Assembly: GCA_947034885.2 (NCBI GenBank)
Contig: OX344754.2
Coordinates: 10,857,001 to 10,921,000, forward strand
Origin: Thuidium tamariscinum
Lineage: Eukaryota; Streptophyta; Bryopsida; Hypnales; Thuidiaceae
DNA: 64,000 nt
Direction: 5' to 3'
Shown: positions 1 through 11,700 of the stretch, piece after piece
Numbering within the stretch: position 1 is the first letter of the stretch
How the letters are laid out: each line of letters starts with the position of its first letter
The notes under the pieces: generated by a model
The model's database searches: none
Told to the model about the DNA's origin: nothing
What the model saw: only the letters and a program-made list of their open reading frames with translations
Made by a program: the position numbers and the translations under genes

Positions 1-55
1 AGAAAACGAAGGAAATTAACAAAAAGAAGCTCGGGTTGAATCAAGAAGAAGAGAC

Positions 56-176
56 CTTGAACGGAGCGCTGGTTCTGGCAGAGCAAGCAGGAAGCAAAAG
101 AGGCAGAATCGAAGGCAAGCAGGGAGCCGCAGAGATTACAAAAGAGGCAATCTTGTTGCCCTTTGGTGCCCGCCAT
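56..176 (-). CDS. NRPA12: RNA polymerase I subunit RPA12 (NRPA12), first exon only
   Basis: The ATG at 176 opens 40 codons plus one base, then a GT donor at 55-54. The rest of the gene lies beyond the left edge. The peptide carries LFCNLCGSLL and SCLLC, which make a C13-x2-C16 ... C30-x2-C33 zinc ribbon. This is the N-terminal ribbon of Pol I subunit A12.2/RPA12, and plant RPA12 has the closely similar FLFCNLCGT. In the family this small subunit sits in nucleolar Pol I, and a second C-terminal ribbon (not in the window) helps transcript cleavage and termination. The reading frame stays open to base 2, but the residues after the donor no longer resemble RPA12, so I end the exon at 56. An AAACCCTAA telo-box 30-38 bp upstream fits a gene of the ribosome-production programme. 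Confidence 0.85.
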
Positions 177-205
177 AGCTGCTGCTTGAATTCCACTTCT
201 CCAAA

Positions 206-214
206 TTAGGGTTT
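206..214 (-). promoter_or_regulatory. Telo-box (AAACCCTAA) upstream of RPA12
   Basis: On the minus strand this reads AAACCCTAA, 30-38 bp before the RPA12 start codon. In plants this motif is common in promoters and leaders of genes for translation and ribosome assembly. The match is exact. Its role here is inferred from position. Confidence 0.55.
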
Positions 215-658
215 GTACAGCTATTTTATCGGTTATAGTGCATCTCCACCGATGTACAAATAATGACGGGCCCTGCAAACGTCTTGGTATAGTTGGTTCA
301 AAATACGCATTCACAAATCAAAGCCTAAGGTCTTCATTTTTTGGATTTATGATGAATTTTACTAAACGATCGCTTAATAAACTTTGTTAGGAATGTATTC
401 CTAAAATTTTAAAGGAAAATTCCCTATTGATTGCAAGATCAAAGTGTTAAAACTTCAAAACTACGTTTTTCAAAGTCTATTAGCTAAAGTTGAAATTTTG
501 TGTTTCCACATTTTTAGTATAAAAATGTGTATTCAAAAACTTTCATACATTGATAGTATATTGTAAAATGAATTTAAAAACATGCAAGAATGAAATTATC
601 TAAAAGAAATTCTTAATTATTTTCTTAAAATTAAGTCAAAAGAGGTAAAATATTAAAG

Positions 659-1008
659 CATTAGAAGAGATTTTAGGGCATTGGAAGCCCACAAGTTATT
701 TTGGATTCTCAAACGGTGAGAACATGTAGGGAACATGACACATTAGCAATTTGATGTGGTTGAGAGACTATAATGTTAATTTTTTGTTTTAAATTAAATT
801 TTTTTAAAATTATTATTATTATTTTGAAAAATGATGATTTTTAATTAATTTTAAGGTTTCTTAACACTTTTTAGAATTTTCAATTTTTTTTTAAAGAAAT
901 CTGAAAAATTCAGCCATCAGGATGATCTGCAGTTTTTGGACAATAAAAGGAATGGGCTAGAGAACAACCCTAAAATAGGCTTTTCTTGCTGTCAAATCCC
1001 TTCTAATG
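659..1008. mobile_element. Miniature inverted-repeat element, CATTAGAAG family, copy 1
   Basis: The left end reads CATTAGAAGAGATTTTAGGG. The reverse complement of the right end reads CATTAGAAGGGATTTGACAG. The interior is AT-rich and has no ORF. It shares termini and size with the copies at 15984-16263 and 20304-20612. I cannot see a clear target-site duplication, so the superfamily is open. Confidence 0.7.
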
Positions 1009-2557
1009 AAAAAACTAAATTGCTCATAACTTTGACTTGAAATTGTGAAAGTCAATCCCATTGGTGAAATTGTTTGAATGCATAAGATATATCCTATGTT
1101 TTTTCTCTTATCCTAAAATTTTATATTTTGAATTTTGAATTCAAGTGCAAAGTTATTTTTGCCTTCATTGCAAAAGAACTTGAGTGACTAAGTCATTAGC
1201 ATTCTTTTGGCATAATTTTTGAAATTTCCACCAATTTGCAAAAAACAACAAAGTGGAGTTTTTTTGTCTCCTAGGACTTTAGTAATCAAATTAAATCTCA
1301 AACACAATCTCAATATGGATGGAGAGAATTATAGGTGTTTGAAGAATGCCCTTCAAAAAAATCTGTAGGTATAAAAGATGTAACTATTATCAAGGGTTCA
1401 AATAATTTTTAGAAAATTACCTTGATTATTGGATATCATCCTTTGAAGGAAAAAATTACAAAGTGATTACTTAAACCTTAAATAATAAATCTAATTTGAA
1501 GGACTAATTTTTCAATGTACCTTCAAGAAAACTCCTATAGTACACAACTACATGTGAACTTTTTGTCTTTAAAAGATACATTTAACAATTTAAGTCTAGG
1601 GCATTGAATCACAATTTGGACTAACAATTTTTATTTTGAAAAGTTTGATAAAAAGTTTGATTACCAGTAGTGGCTTTGAAGTTACTCATGGTGTTGATTA
1701 GGGCAAAAGCTCATCATTTATTGGTCATTTGAACAAGCTAAATAATGCCTACTTAAGAAAAAATTTGAAGCTCAAATTTGGGCACACCTCCAAAGACTTT
1801 TGTTTATGAAAATTAACTCAAAAAATATTTTGAAAGGTTGCACATGCAATATCAATCTTTTAAATAGATATATTTCAACTTTCTACCTTAACAATTCTTT
1901 TACTATCTTGATGAATATAAAACTTTCATTCCAAGTATTGAATTATTGAGCTTTTGAGTTTTGACTATTTATATGTTAAATTAATATCCAAATATAGATT
2001 AAATATTATATTAAATTATGATAAATGTTCAAATGATGTTAAAAAATCATGAAATTAATAGTCTCCAATGCACTTTTATTGAGCATTGCATAAAATTGAT
2101 TGATGCTATAAAGATGTTACAAACACATTATATCAAATATTGAATTTTTTAATAAATTTTACGCTACTAAATTTCATCAACCTCAAAGTAAATATAAAGT
2201 TGGTATAGTGACCAATGTCAAACTTGTAGAAAGTATGGTCAATAATTGTAGTCATTTTATAAGTGCTTGAGCCTCTTATTGATGTATCAAATTGGTTATT
2301 TTCCTTTTAATTTCAACCTCTACTAAAATTCTTGTGTATTTCCCTTTCTTCAAAAACAAATGACTTTTGAATTCAAAGGAACAATCTTTTGTAAGATTTA
2401 AGGCCTTTAGTTCTATAGAATGTCATTTTTTGTTGGAATTGAATTTTACACTCGTGATTTATATATAGATTTAGAAAGCCAAAATTCAAAATCAATAAAT
2501 AGTTGAAAAAGTAATGAAGACTAACTCATACGAAACATAAAATTAGAATTGAATTCA
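1009..2557. other. AT-rich intergenic DNA, no gene seen
   Basis: This stretch is about 70-75 % A+T, with many short stops in all frames. I see no splice-consistent coding segment, RNA gene or clear repeat. Confidence 0.5.
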
Positions 2558-2995
2558 TCAACGATAATAATGAGGGCGAGGACGAGGTTGAGGGTGATAC
2601 AATGGATTGTATTTTACAAGATGGGCATATGCATCATATTCTTCGTGTTTTTTTGCATGAATATCTTCTTGTTTTTTTTGAGGAAGGGTATCCACTTCTT
2701 TTCTATTTTCAGGAGGAATTTCTTGGACAAGGTTGGCAACATTTGGAAGCTTTTTCATACTGAAAGCTATAGAACTCATAACAAGGACAAGGAAAAAAAA
2801 TACAACAACCTTTTTGTTCTTCCAATTCTTACATTTGAAGTTGATAGGGCATAACCTAGAATGTCTAGACCTATTTTTTTTCACAACTTTCTTTTTGTAG
2901 ATGAGATAGAGGGCTGTTGAAGACACTATAGTAGCTGCCACTACAGTTTTTGTAACTACTTCTATTTGCTCTCCATTGCCATAAGTTTGTGACAT
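2558..2995 (-). CDS. Small hypothetical two-helix protein (145 aa)
   Basis: This is a single uninterrupted 145-codon frame, long for DNA this AT-rich. The protein shows two hydrophobic stretches, roughly residues 15-35 (VVAATIVSSTALYLIY) and 63-80 (KKVVVFFFLVLVMSSIAF). Basic clusters sit between them, and the tail is Pro/His/Arg/Tyr-rich (QPRPRPHYYR). I do not recognise the family. It could be a small membrane protein or a fortuitous ORF. The overlapping plus-strand frame (2549-2854) looks less protein-like. There is no neighbouring gene to give context. Confidence 0.3.
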   Translation of the reverse strand: MSQTYGNGEQIEVVTKTVVAATIVSSTALYLIYKKKVVKKNRSRHSRLCPINFKCKNWKNKKVVVFFFLVLVMSSIAFSMKKLPNVANLVQEIPPENRKEVDTLPQKKQEDIHAKKHEEYDAYAHLVKYNPLYHPQPRPRPHYYR

Positions 2996-4961
2996 AGATA
3001 AGAATTTAGTTATTTTTTCTAATCTTTTACAATATCTTGTGAATCTTAGAGTAAGTTTTCAAACAAAGAGACTCTTAATTCTTGTGGCTTATAAAATGTA
3101 GAGATTTTTCTTTATAGGGTTTTTCTTCATGAATGATATAAAGATCATAAATTGCCTAGATTGTTCTATACAAGCTTATCAGTTTAAAAATTTCATCTTC
3201 ACTTGTATCATGTTAGTCACTTTCAAACATTGAATATGATATATTTAGATTTATATTAAATCTAATAAGTTTCTATTCCAAATTAGATTAGCCATTTGTA
3301 AAAAATATGTCTTTTAATAATAGAATAATGAACTCAAATTTGCAAATAATGTTTACATCTTCAAAGATCTTTAGTAGTAGGGCATTTGACAAAATTTGTA
3401 ATTCTAGAGATTTTCATTGTCTTTAGATACTTGATTATTAGAATGTATGATCCAAAAATGAAGAAGCTCTTAAGTCACAACAATCTACTATAGATTAGAA
3501 TTACTATTTTCTCTCCCTCAAATTAATGATTGCTACACTAATTTTTATATGTGAAGTTTCATCAATCTTTAGGTTTCATTCTTTCATTATAATAAAAATA
3601 TTACAAAAAAACTCATTTATTTTCAAAACTACTTTAATCATATGGTGACCTTTTAATACATTTAGGTTACATTAATTTATTTCAAATATATTGAAAATAA
3701 AATTGAACATGTGACTATGCTAAGACAATCAACCCTAATTTATTAATAAATCATATCATTTTAGTAATTTTGAATTTGATGGTGCCACTAAATAGAGCAA
3801 GTGATTATATATAGATGCATGCTAATTGTATTTTATTTGTGATAGATGCATGCTAATTGTATTTTATTTGTGATAGATCATAAGAAATCTATATTCTAGA
3901 AGAATCTAGAGGGATTTTTTCTTATTATTTGGTACATGTCTTTAGTATTTTGTTATTTCATTTTGGTTTGAAAGTAGGCTACATTACTCCTCATTATCTT
4001 AGAATTCTATCCTTTTGATGAAAATACTATTTTTACATTCCTTCCTAGAATTGTAGCATTTCATGTGTTAGTGCTTAAAGCCATGAGAAGGTGACATAGA
4101 CACTATGCGTGTGGAGAGGGTGTTCATCCAATAGGTTGTTTAAGTTTGCAATCTAGTAGTCAATTGCTTAACCCTAGCCTTGGTAGTATTTGAAGCAATT
4201 GCATACATCAAAAACAACTCTTTCTAATTATTTTCATATTTCTCACATAAGAAAATGGTAACATTGCAGATCATTGTTTACTTCTATTAATCCTAAAAAG
4301 TTCTACTATTTTTTCTTGATTAATATTTTATTTATAAAAATGATCTTTTTGGAACCTTAGTTGAAACCAACTAATAACATGAACCTTATCAAATCTAAAT
4401 TTTACATCAACTTGAAATTTTGAGAATTTACTAAAATTCAGTATTTTATAGCAATTTGAATTTGGGGCCTATAAATATGGAATGTCTATTTTCTAATTTT
4501 AGAATGGCAATACGAAATTCAATTTCAATCTTAATTTAAGATGTATCATATATTTTCTTAAATTTTTTTTAAAGAACAAACCATTGCACATAAACTCTTT
4601 ATTAAAGCATTATTTCCATTGGGATAAGGTTTGATATTCAAGTTTGAAGATTTGACCTTCCATTGAATTATTTTCACTTTACAAGTTTAAGAAAATTATG
4701 CACTTCTAACAAACCTTCATTATTATAATATCACATAATTAGTTGTTATGTTTTAAATGATAATTATAAATTTATCAAAATAAAGCAATCATAGATGAAA
4801 CAACACACAAATTATTTGAAGCAAATTGCTTGTGGCTTCATTTGTATAGCTTCAGTCATGTAGCCTCAATAAATTGCATGTTTACCTTATTCACACTTAC
4901 TATATCTTATATTTGTCAATAGAACATTAAAAAATATATACATTGCTTAATCAATTCCAAC
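2996..4961. other. AT-rich intergenic DNA with one short tandem duplication
   Basis: I find no supportable gene. The only structure I see is the 31-bp duplication at 3812-3873. The sequence is strongly AT-rich. Confidence 0.5.
3812..3873. repeat. Tandem duplication, 2 x 31 bp
   Basis: Two consecutive identical units begin TAGATGCATGCTAATTG. Identity suggests a recent slippage or duplication event. Confidence 0.9.
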
Positions 4962-6360
4962 TTGAACCCTTAAAGGATGGACCTATAACCACTGGTTTGA
5001 AGCCTCCTTGCATGTCACTCAATTTTTTACCATTTTGGAAGTAAATATGTATGAAAATTTTATTTTTATTTTTCAGAGATAGAAGTACATGTTTTCTTTG
5101 CTCCACAAAAAATTTAGATTTTTTTAAGAAAATTGTATTGTTTTAGAATTTTTGAAGAGAAAGTGAAGAAAAAATCATATCAATAGAAAATTATCTCAAA
5201 AAATCTGAAAATTTCACCATGTGCGTGCATTATAGTGACAAATATCATGGTGGAAACTCAACTTCCATGTACTTCTATAATTAAAATGCAATAGACATTG
5301 AAAATGCTCCCAAAGTTCAAAATGCAATAAAATATTCAATTTTACGAATTTTTCTGAAATTCTAATTGGAGTAGAAACTAGAATAGAGGGCCTTCATTTC
5401 ATTAGTTGGGCTCAAACTCAAAAAATGTCATCTTCAAGGAGAAATTTCAGATTTACTCAATTTCTCAAAATACACTAAGATGGCAAATTTTACCATCCGT
5501 TTTTTCTAATTACTTCTCAACTACATGAAAACAAACATTAGTTAGAGTGAAAACTCAATTGAAGACTCTTTACAATTCAACATGAAAGGTGATAAAAAAA
5601 AAGTGAATGAAAAAACTATTGTTCAAGTCTTCTTCAAACCCTTTGAAGTTGGCCAAATGCCAAAAATTGGTGCCGGCGGTGCTACCAAGATAACCCCTTA
5701 GCGCCAAGGGAGCCATTCTATGGGGTTTGGATGAAGAGAGAGGGTCAAAAGAAGAAGTGAACAATAGTTTTTTCACACTTTTTTTAATGACCTTTCATGT
5801 TGAGTTACAAAGAGTGTCCAATTGAGTTTTTAATATAACTAATGTTTGTTTTCATGTAGTTGAGAAGTAATTACAAAAACCAGATGGAAAAATTTGCCAT
5901 TTCATTTTATTTTCAAAAATTGAGTAAATATGAAACTCCTCCTTGGAAACAACATTTTCTGAGTTTGAGCCCAACTAATGAAATGAAGGTCCTCTAGTCC
6001 AATTTTATAAAATTTTGTAAAATTGAATATTCTATTGCAATTTGAACTTTAGCTGTATTTTTAATTTCCATTGCATTCTAATTGTAGAAGTACACAAAAA
6101 TTAAATTTACACCTTGATGTTTGTCACTGTAATGTACACACATGATGAAATGTTCAGATTTTTTTAGATAATTTTCCATTTGATAAAAAATTTCCTTCAC
6201 TTTTTCTTTGAAAAATTTCATAAAAATCAATTCTCCTCAAAAAAATCTAAATTTTTGTGGAGTACAAAAGACATATAGCTTCATTTCTTGAAAAATAAAA
6301 ATAAAATTTTTCATACACATCTAAAGTAAGAGGCTCAAGAAACGACCATCTAAGTGCTAA
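4962..6360. mobile_element. Foldback (long inverted repeat) element, TTAA-CCC related
   Basis: Two arms of about 570 bp face each other around a GC-richer centre near 5640-5745. For example, GTGAATGAAAAAACTATTG near 5600 pairs with CAATAGTTTTTTCAC near 5765, and CTCCACAAAAAATTTAGAT near 5100 pairs with its complement near 6250. The left end reads TTGAACCCTTAAAGGATGG, a decayed form of the TTAACCC terminus. The right end is diverged. A third copy of the arm lies at 47619-48341 and a more diverged one at 31583-32270. It has no transposase. Confidence 0.75.
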
Positions 6361-6788
6361 TGAGCCTTTTTTTTGTGTATCTCTAGGTATGGAAATATTT
6401 TTAGTTTATTTTTGAGTGAAAGAGAAATAGACAAGGAATCTAACATAAGTTGTTTCATATTTTTTGAAGCATTGTTGAATTAGTTATGAATTTTTGAACA
6501 CAATCTAGTCTAGATCCTTATTCGTGATCATAGGCCCTTGGAAACCCATCCATGTATAGTTTGGAAAAAAAAATCAAGCCTTGTTCAAAAACTAGCATTG
6601 CAACACATGTAAAGTAATTGAAATGGTTTCTAAAAGTGTTCCTTTCTAATTCAGAAAGGGATGCTTGATTTAATCATTATTTCAGATTTTTCAATACTTG
6701 TAAGAAGGTAGTTGAACAATAAATTCTAATTTTGAATTAAAGTAATAGACACCTAGGCACTTAGTTAGGAATGAACCAAGTGTGAATC

Positions 6789-7824
6789 TTAACCCTAGAC
6801 CGCCCAAGGGGCCCAAAAGTGGCCTCTCATAGAATTCAAAGTGCTGTAACTTTTGCATCCAATGTCCAAATTCAATGAAACTTGTTGGGAAATTTGCGCC
6901 TATTATTCTAGTTCGTGTGGTAAAATTTTCAGATCAATCTAACAGGTGATGATTGTGTGGAAGCCAATCGAAGTTCACAAAGGTTCAATGTGATTCACCA
7001 AAGTGCACTTCATGGCTGCAACTTCGGGGGCTTGTATCTCCTTCATCCAATGTTTGATCTGAATAAAATTTGTTGGGTTCTACTCCCCTTGAGGTCTAGT
7101 TATTGTGGTGAAATTTTCAAGTCAATCCAAGTTGTCTAGATTGTTTGGGAGCAATTCGAAATTCAAAATCCCGCCATTTTGCAACTTCAGTGAACTTTGG
7201 CGGCTTGTATCTTCTTCATACAGTGTCCAATTCCAATAAAAAATTTTTGGGAAAGTTGCGCATATTAGTCTAGTTTGTGTCGCTAAAATTTCACATCAAT
7301 CCAAGAAGTTCTCAATGACTGAGGTGCATTCTAGTAGAAGGAGGTTCAGCCCTAGATGTGTTTTTTGCAACTTTTCTTACCTATTTTTTGACATTTGCAA
7401 GCCATTTTGCAAACGCATTGAATCAATTGAATGATATTTTTTTTTCACCAATGTGTTTGTATGCTGATTTTAAATTACTTTGTAGTTTAAAGTTTTTTCA
7501 TTTGCTTAGGTTTAGAAGTCAAATTTCACCTCTAAATGAGTTTCTAGGAAAATTTCAGCATTCTTTTTCAACACTAAAACTTTTTAATCTTGCAATCTAT
7601 GTGGTCAAATAACTTCAAATTTGATCCATGCCACCTACAACATGCTCACTACAAGATTGTATGGTTAAGATGTGTATTACTTAGTCACATTTAGATTTAT
7701 AGCACTTCAAAAGCTACAATTTTTTTGGGTTAGATGTGTATTACTTAGTCACATTTAGATTTATAGCACTTCAAAAGCTACAATTTTTTTGAACCCAAAA
7801 TGGCCATGGGCCTTCTAGGGTTAA
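6789..7824. mobile_element. TTAA-flanked inverted-repeat element, about 1.0 kb
   Basis: It begins TTAACCCTAGACCGCCCA, and the reverse complement of its end reads TTAACCCTAGAAGGCCCA. TTAA stands at both ends. It has no coding potential. An imperfectly related terminus, TTAACCCTGAAACGCCGGG, also occurs at 8059 on the minus strand, so the true right end could be 8059. Confidence 0.6.
7664..7790. repeat. Tandem duplication, 2 x about 63 bp
   Basis: Two nearly identical copies begin GTTA(A)GATGTGTATTACTT and end in CTACAATTTTTTTG. They lie at the right end of the 6789-7824 element. Confidence 0.9.
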
Positions 7825-8775
7825 ACCATCCATTGAAGAAGTAAAACAAATCTCATCAAGCTCCATTGTAATCCAGACCATTGTAATCCAGAGTTCATTT
7901 TTCCAAAGCTCACATGTCCATTTCACAGCCCCTACTGGATGGTTGAAAATGCCCACTCGGTTTTAGAGCCCTCTCCTATAGTAACAAAATGGCGAAAAAC
8001 TGAGTGCTGGACATGGAGGATTGAAACCAGTGGTTATGGGCCCGGCGTTTCAGGGTTAACATCGTCATTACCACTCCACTAAACCTTCGAAACTGAACCT
8101 GAAGAGGAATTTGTTTTTCACCAAGCAACGACTGCTAAAGCCTCAAAATCCTTGGACCTTATAATTCATAAAGCGAATGCAGAAACTGTGCATCTTTTGA
8201 GTTCCTCTACCAAAAACAAATCCTGCCTTAAAATGAAAATAGGAAGAACGACGAAGAGCTTCCGATCAAAGCCATACAACGTCCAATCTCGGCGATCCCA
8301 ATTTAGTAAAATAGGGAGGCTCAGTCCCTTACAATTTGAAAAAGAAAGTACGTGCATCTGAGCAACATTTTCTTATACTAAGATAGTCCATTTGTAAGGC
8401 TTTTGTTTCGCCTGTTCGCATAATAAGAGTCCACTAGCAATCTTTCGATTGAATCTGAACAAGGGCATTGACTTAACATTACACTACTCACATCCCGATT
8501 ATTTACACTTGCAAAATGAAGGATGATTCTGCAGGATATGAGAAACAATGCCATTTACCTGAATTTTCCAGCCGATGTTTGACCTTCTGTATACCGGTAG
8601 CCTTCGGCTGAATACCTCTCGATTTAATCTGAAAACCTGGCTAGATGACAAGACGCACGGGTTCCTCACTAACTCTTACTCCACAAAATCGACGGCTCTA
8701 AGCGCAAACGTTAATTGTGGACTTCAACTTTGTGAGCTATATGGCTTCGTGTCTATAAATTAAAATATGTTGTAT

Positions 8776-11700
8776 CTAAACGAAAGTCCACTCCCCTGAA
8801 ACCGTTGGGGCTGGCCTCCTGTCCTCGTCGACAGGGAAAGATCTCAAATGCTTCTTCTCGAACAGGGAGGATTTGACTTCGAAGATCCGTGAGAACATAT
8901 GCCCGAAATCTGCCTTGAGAAACTGCTGAGCCTGATGATGATCTATTGATTTCCGTAAGATGACCTTCTCAGCGTCCAAAAAAGGGATTGGCTCTGGCAA
9001 ATCATACTTGTCACAAATAACAACCGGAGAAACAGTTGGTTCAGGGGTCAATGGTGCCGCCTCTGCGGGTTCATCACACGGTGGGGAATGGATAGTGGTC
9101 TCCATGATTTCATAGACCTGCACCAATGATTAACCGCATATCAATTTACTTCCAAACCACATCCTAAAAGAGATGCTATGATCCATTCGCAAAGAGCTCT
9201 TTGAAATTGTGATAAATATTCCAACAAATTTCAGAAATGAGATTACAAAAAAAACCTTATAAGCTCATTTCGACGAGTCTGTTACAGATTCCTTCAATAT
9301 GAAACCCATATTCACAATATCCAGAAACAAAGTTCGCAAAATGAAATTACCTCACAAAGACGTTCAAGTTTCGAAGTGCTCATCCCCCGACCACAAGTAT
9401 TCACTACATACTCGGTGCATTCCCTTAAACATTTTGCAAGTGCCTCTGTTTTGGCCACAGGAGCAGCCTCTGCAATGGCAAAGCCTGCACTGAGCTGTCA
9501 TAGCACAAGGAACATGAAGTGAGTCACACTCAAGTCTCTCGGAAATCAAATTTCTAGGCTACATACAAGTGACATCGAGTGCAAATGAGCCGAAGAACAG
9601 CTATTCAGAATGTCATAACGATGTATCAATTCAAAAACTTCATAGAAGAGTAACATAAACGTGGACGAAAAAGTTTGTGAACATACCGCAGCCAGAAAGA
9701 GCTGCTCAAAAAGATCCGATGGAGCCACACCCTCCAGTACATCAAGGGTGCTTTCCCTGGCAGGTGTAACTTTAATGTCATTATCTTTTCATCACTTGTC
9801 AAGAGGGACAATCCAAATCCCTAATCATGATATCTAACGCGGCAACGGCGAAGACATATTAGGAGCGGCAGTCCTGAATCTATTAACCCCTAGGCGCCCA
9901 AACTAGAAAAAGAAAAGGAAGTAAATAGTCATTTAAAGTAACTTTCAGAAAATACTTCATCGTTCAAAATTCTAGGGTACGAATTTCTCTTTCTATTGCT
10001 ATTAACTTCCTCGCGCCTTCCTAAACTGATTTATTTCAACTCCTATGGATATGGAAACGGATACTTCTAGCCGTTTAGTCACTCAGCGACAGTTGCAATA
10101 GATGAAGTAGCAAACTTCCGGGAAGGAACTTACCCAGCAAGCTCCTCATCAAACAGTGGAGATTGCTTGAGGGCCGGCACTGGTCGTGAAGACGCCCACA
10201 GTTCTTGCCACAAGTTCCCTGGTTTCCCATATAAACATATTGTTTTCCCATTAAAATTCAGAAGACTACATTCATTTCAGGACGACATGCATCGTCCAGT
10301 AAGGCAGACTTTGAAGCCAAGATTGGCTGGGGCCTGAGACTCTATACAAAGTCACCAGATACAATATAACCAAGTTGGGAAAAAAGTTTGTAGGACAGCA
10401 AGATTACCAAACAGTCATGCATAGAGTTAACAGTCGCCTCAGTTCAATTAAGCTTCCTGAAAATGATCAAGCATGGACTTACACCTACCTTGGCACTGCA
10501 TCCGTGCACTGAGGTAGCCTCGAACAGCAGCATCCTCCCCGGCATTTTCCGCGCTCCTTTGGAACATAAGACCAGACCCTGGTTCTTCTCTCCAGTCCAG
10601 TGGAGAATACCAACGGACAAAGTCTTCCAAAATGCATCCAGGATTGGCGGCCTGTGTCACCAAACATTCACCCTGTGAAAGAAAATAAAAGACACTAACT
10701 TTCTAATCTCACCCAAGATCTCATCACCCATGATACGGTAAATAAAAATCACCCACAATAAATCTTGAAACCTCCGCGAACTGTCAAGTACCCAAGTACA
10801 GGAATGTTTATGTATTCGATCGTTACCTTGAAAGCTTGCATGTCAGATAGGAGCTGTGAGCAGCCAGCACCAACACTGCATCACACGCAGAGTCGAGAAG
10901 TTATAAAACTGCAGATCCTCGTATCACACCATAATTTGATGTGTAGTACATGCATTTCAAACGGAAAATTTTAGATAGATCTTATTTAGCGTCGTCTCTC
11001 TAATCACCTTCTAGTGCGGAGAATAAGCTCCTCAGTCTCCCTTATAGCATCCTCTGTCATGATAGGGTTGTCCTGCAGAGGAACAGCATCATGAGTCAAA
11101 AAAAGTTGCAACATAGGTGCATTTTTCTTCGACTTGACTTTTTCCCTTTGTGAACAAGCGGAAAAACAGCAGTCAATATCAAAAAGGTGCGAGTCCAGAG
11201 AACAGCAATGCCTTACTTGAGTAATGGGTGAGTAGATTGGTTCTCTGGTCTCCAACATTAAAAGGTCAGCTGCTGGACTATCCGCTCCAAGTCTGAGAAC
11301 ATTTTCACCCGTCTTTAATTTGGCGTAGACTAGCAAGGGAGCATTTCCATTTAAATATGTCAGGGGTGCCGCGTGCTTGTCATGACCCTGTGGAGAAGAA
11401 ACATCTTCGCGAGCTACGTATGAACTCATATTTTCAAGCGAAGCTAGATCTACAACCCGCCTCTTGCGCCTCGCAGTACAACAATTTATCAATTGCAGTT
11501 GCTGGTGTAGTAGACAGTAACGCAGATCAGGGTTTGCATCAATCGGCATGCGAGATATCGGCTGTCCTTCTTTCCACCGACGTCGCAACTGCATGCAAAA
11601 AATCCTTTGTAAGTCAACATAAAAATCAAGAAAAGCAAGAGAGATTCTATACCCAATTTAAAGTACTGGGTCGGGCTGTTAGTTTAGGTTAGCACTCGAG

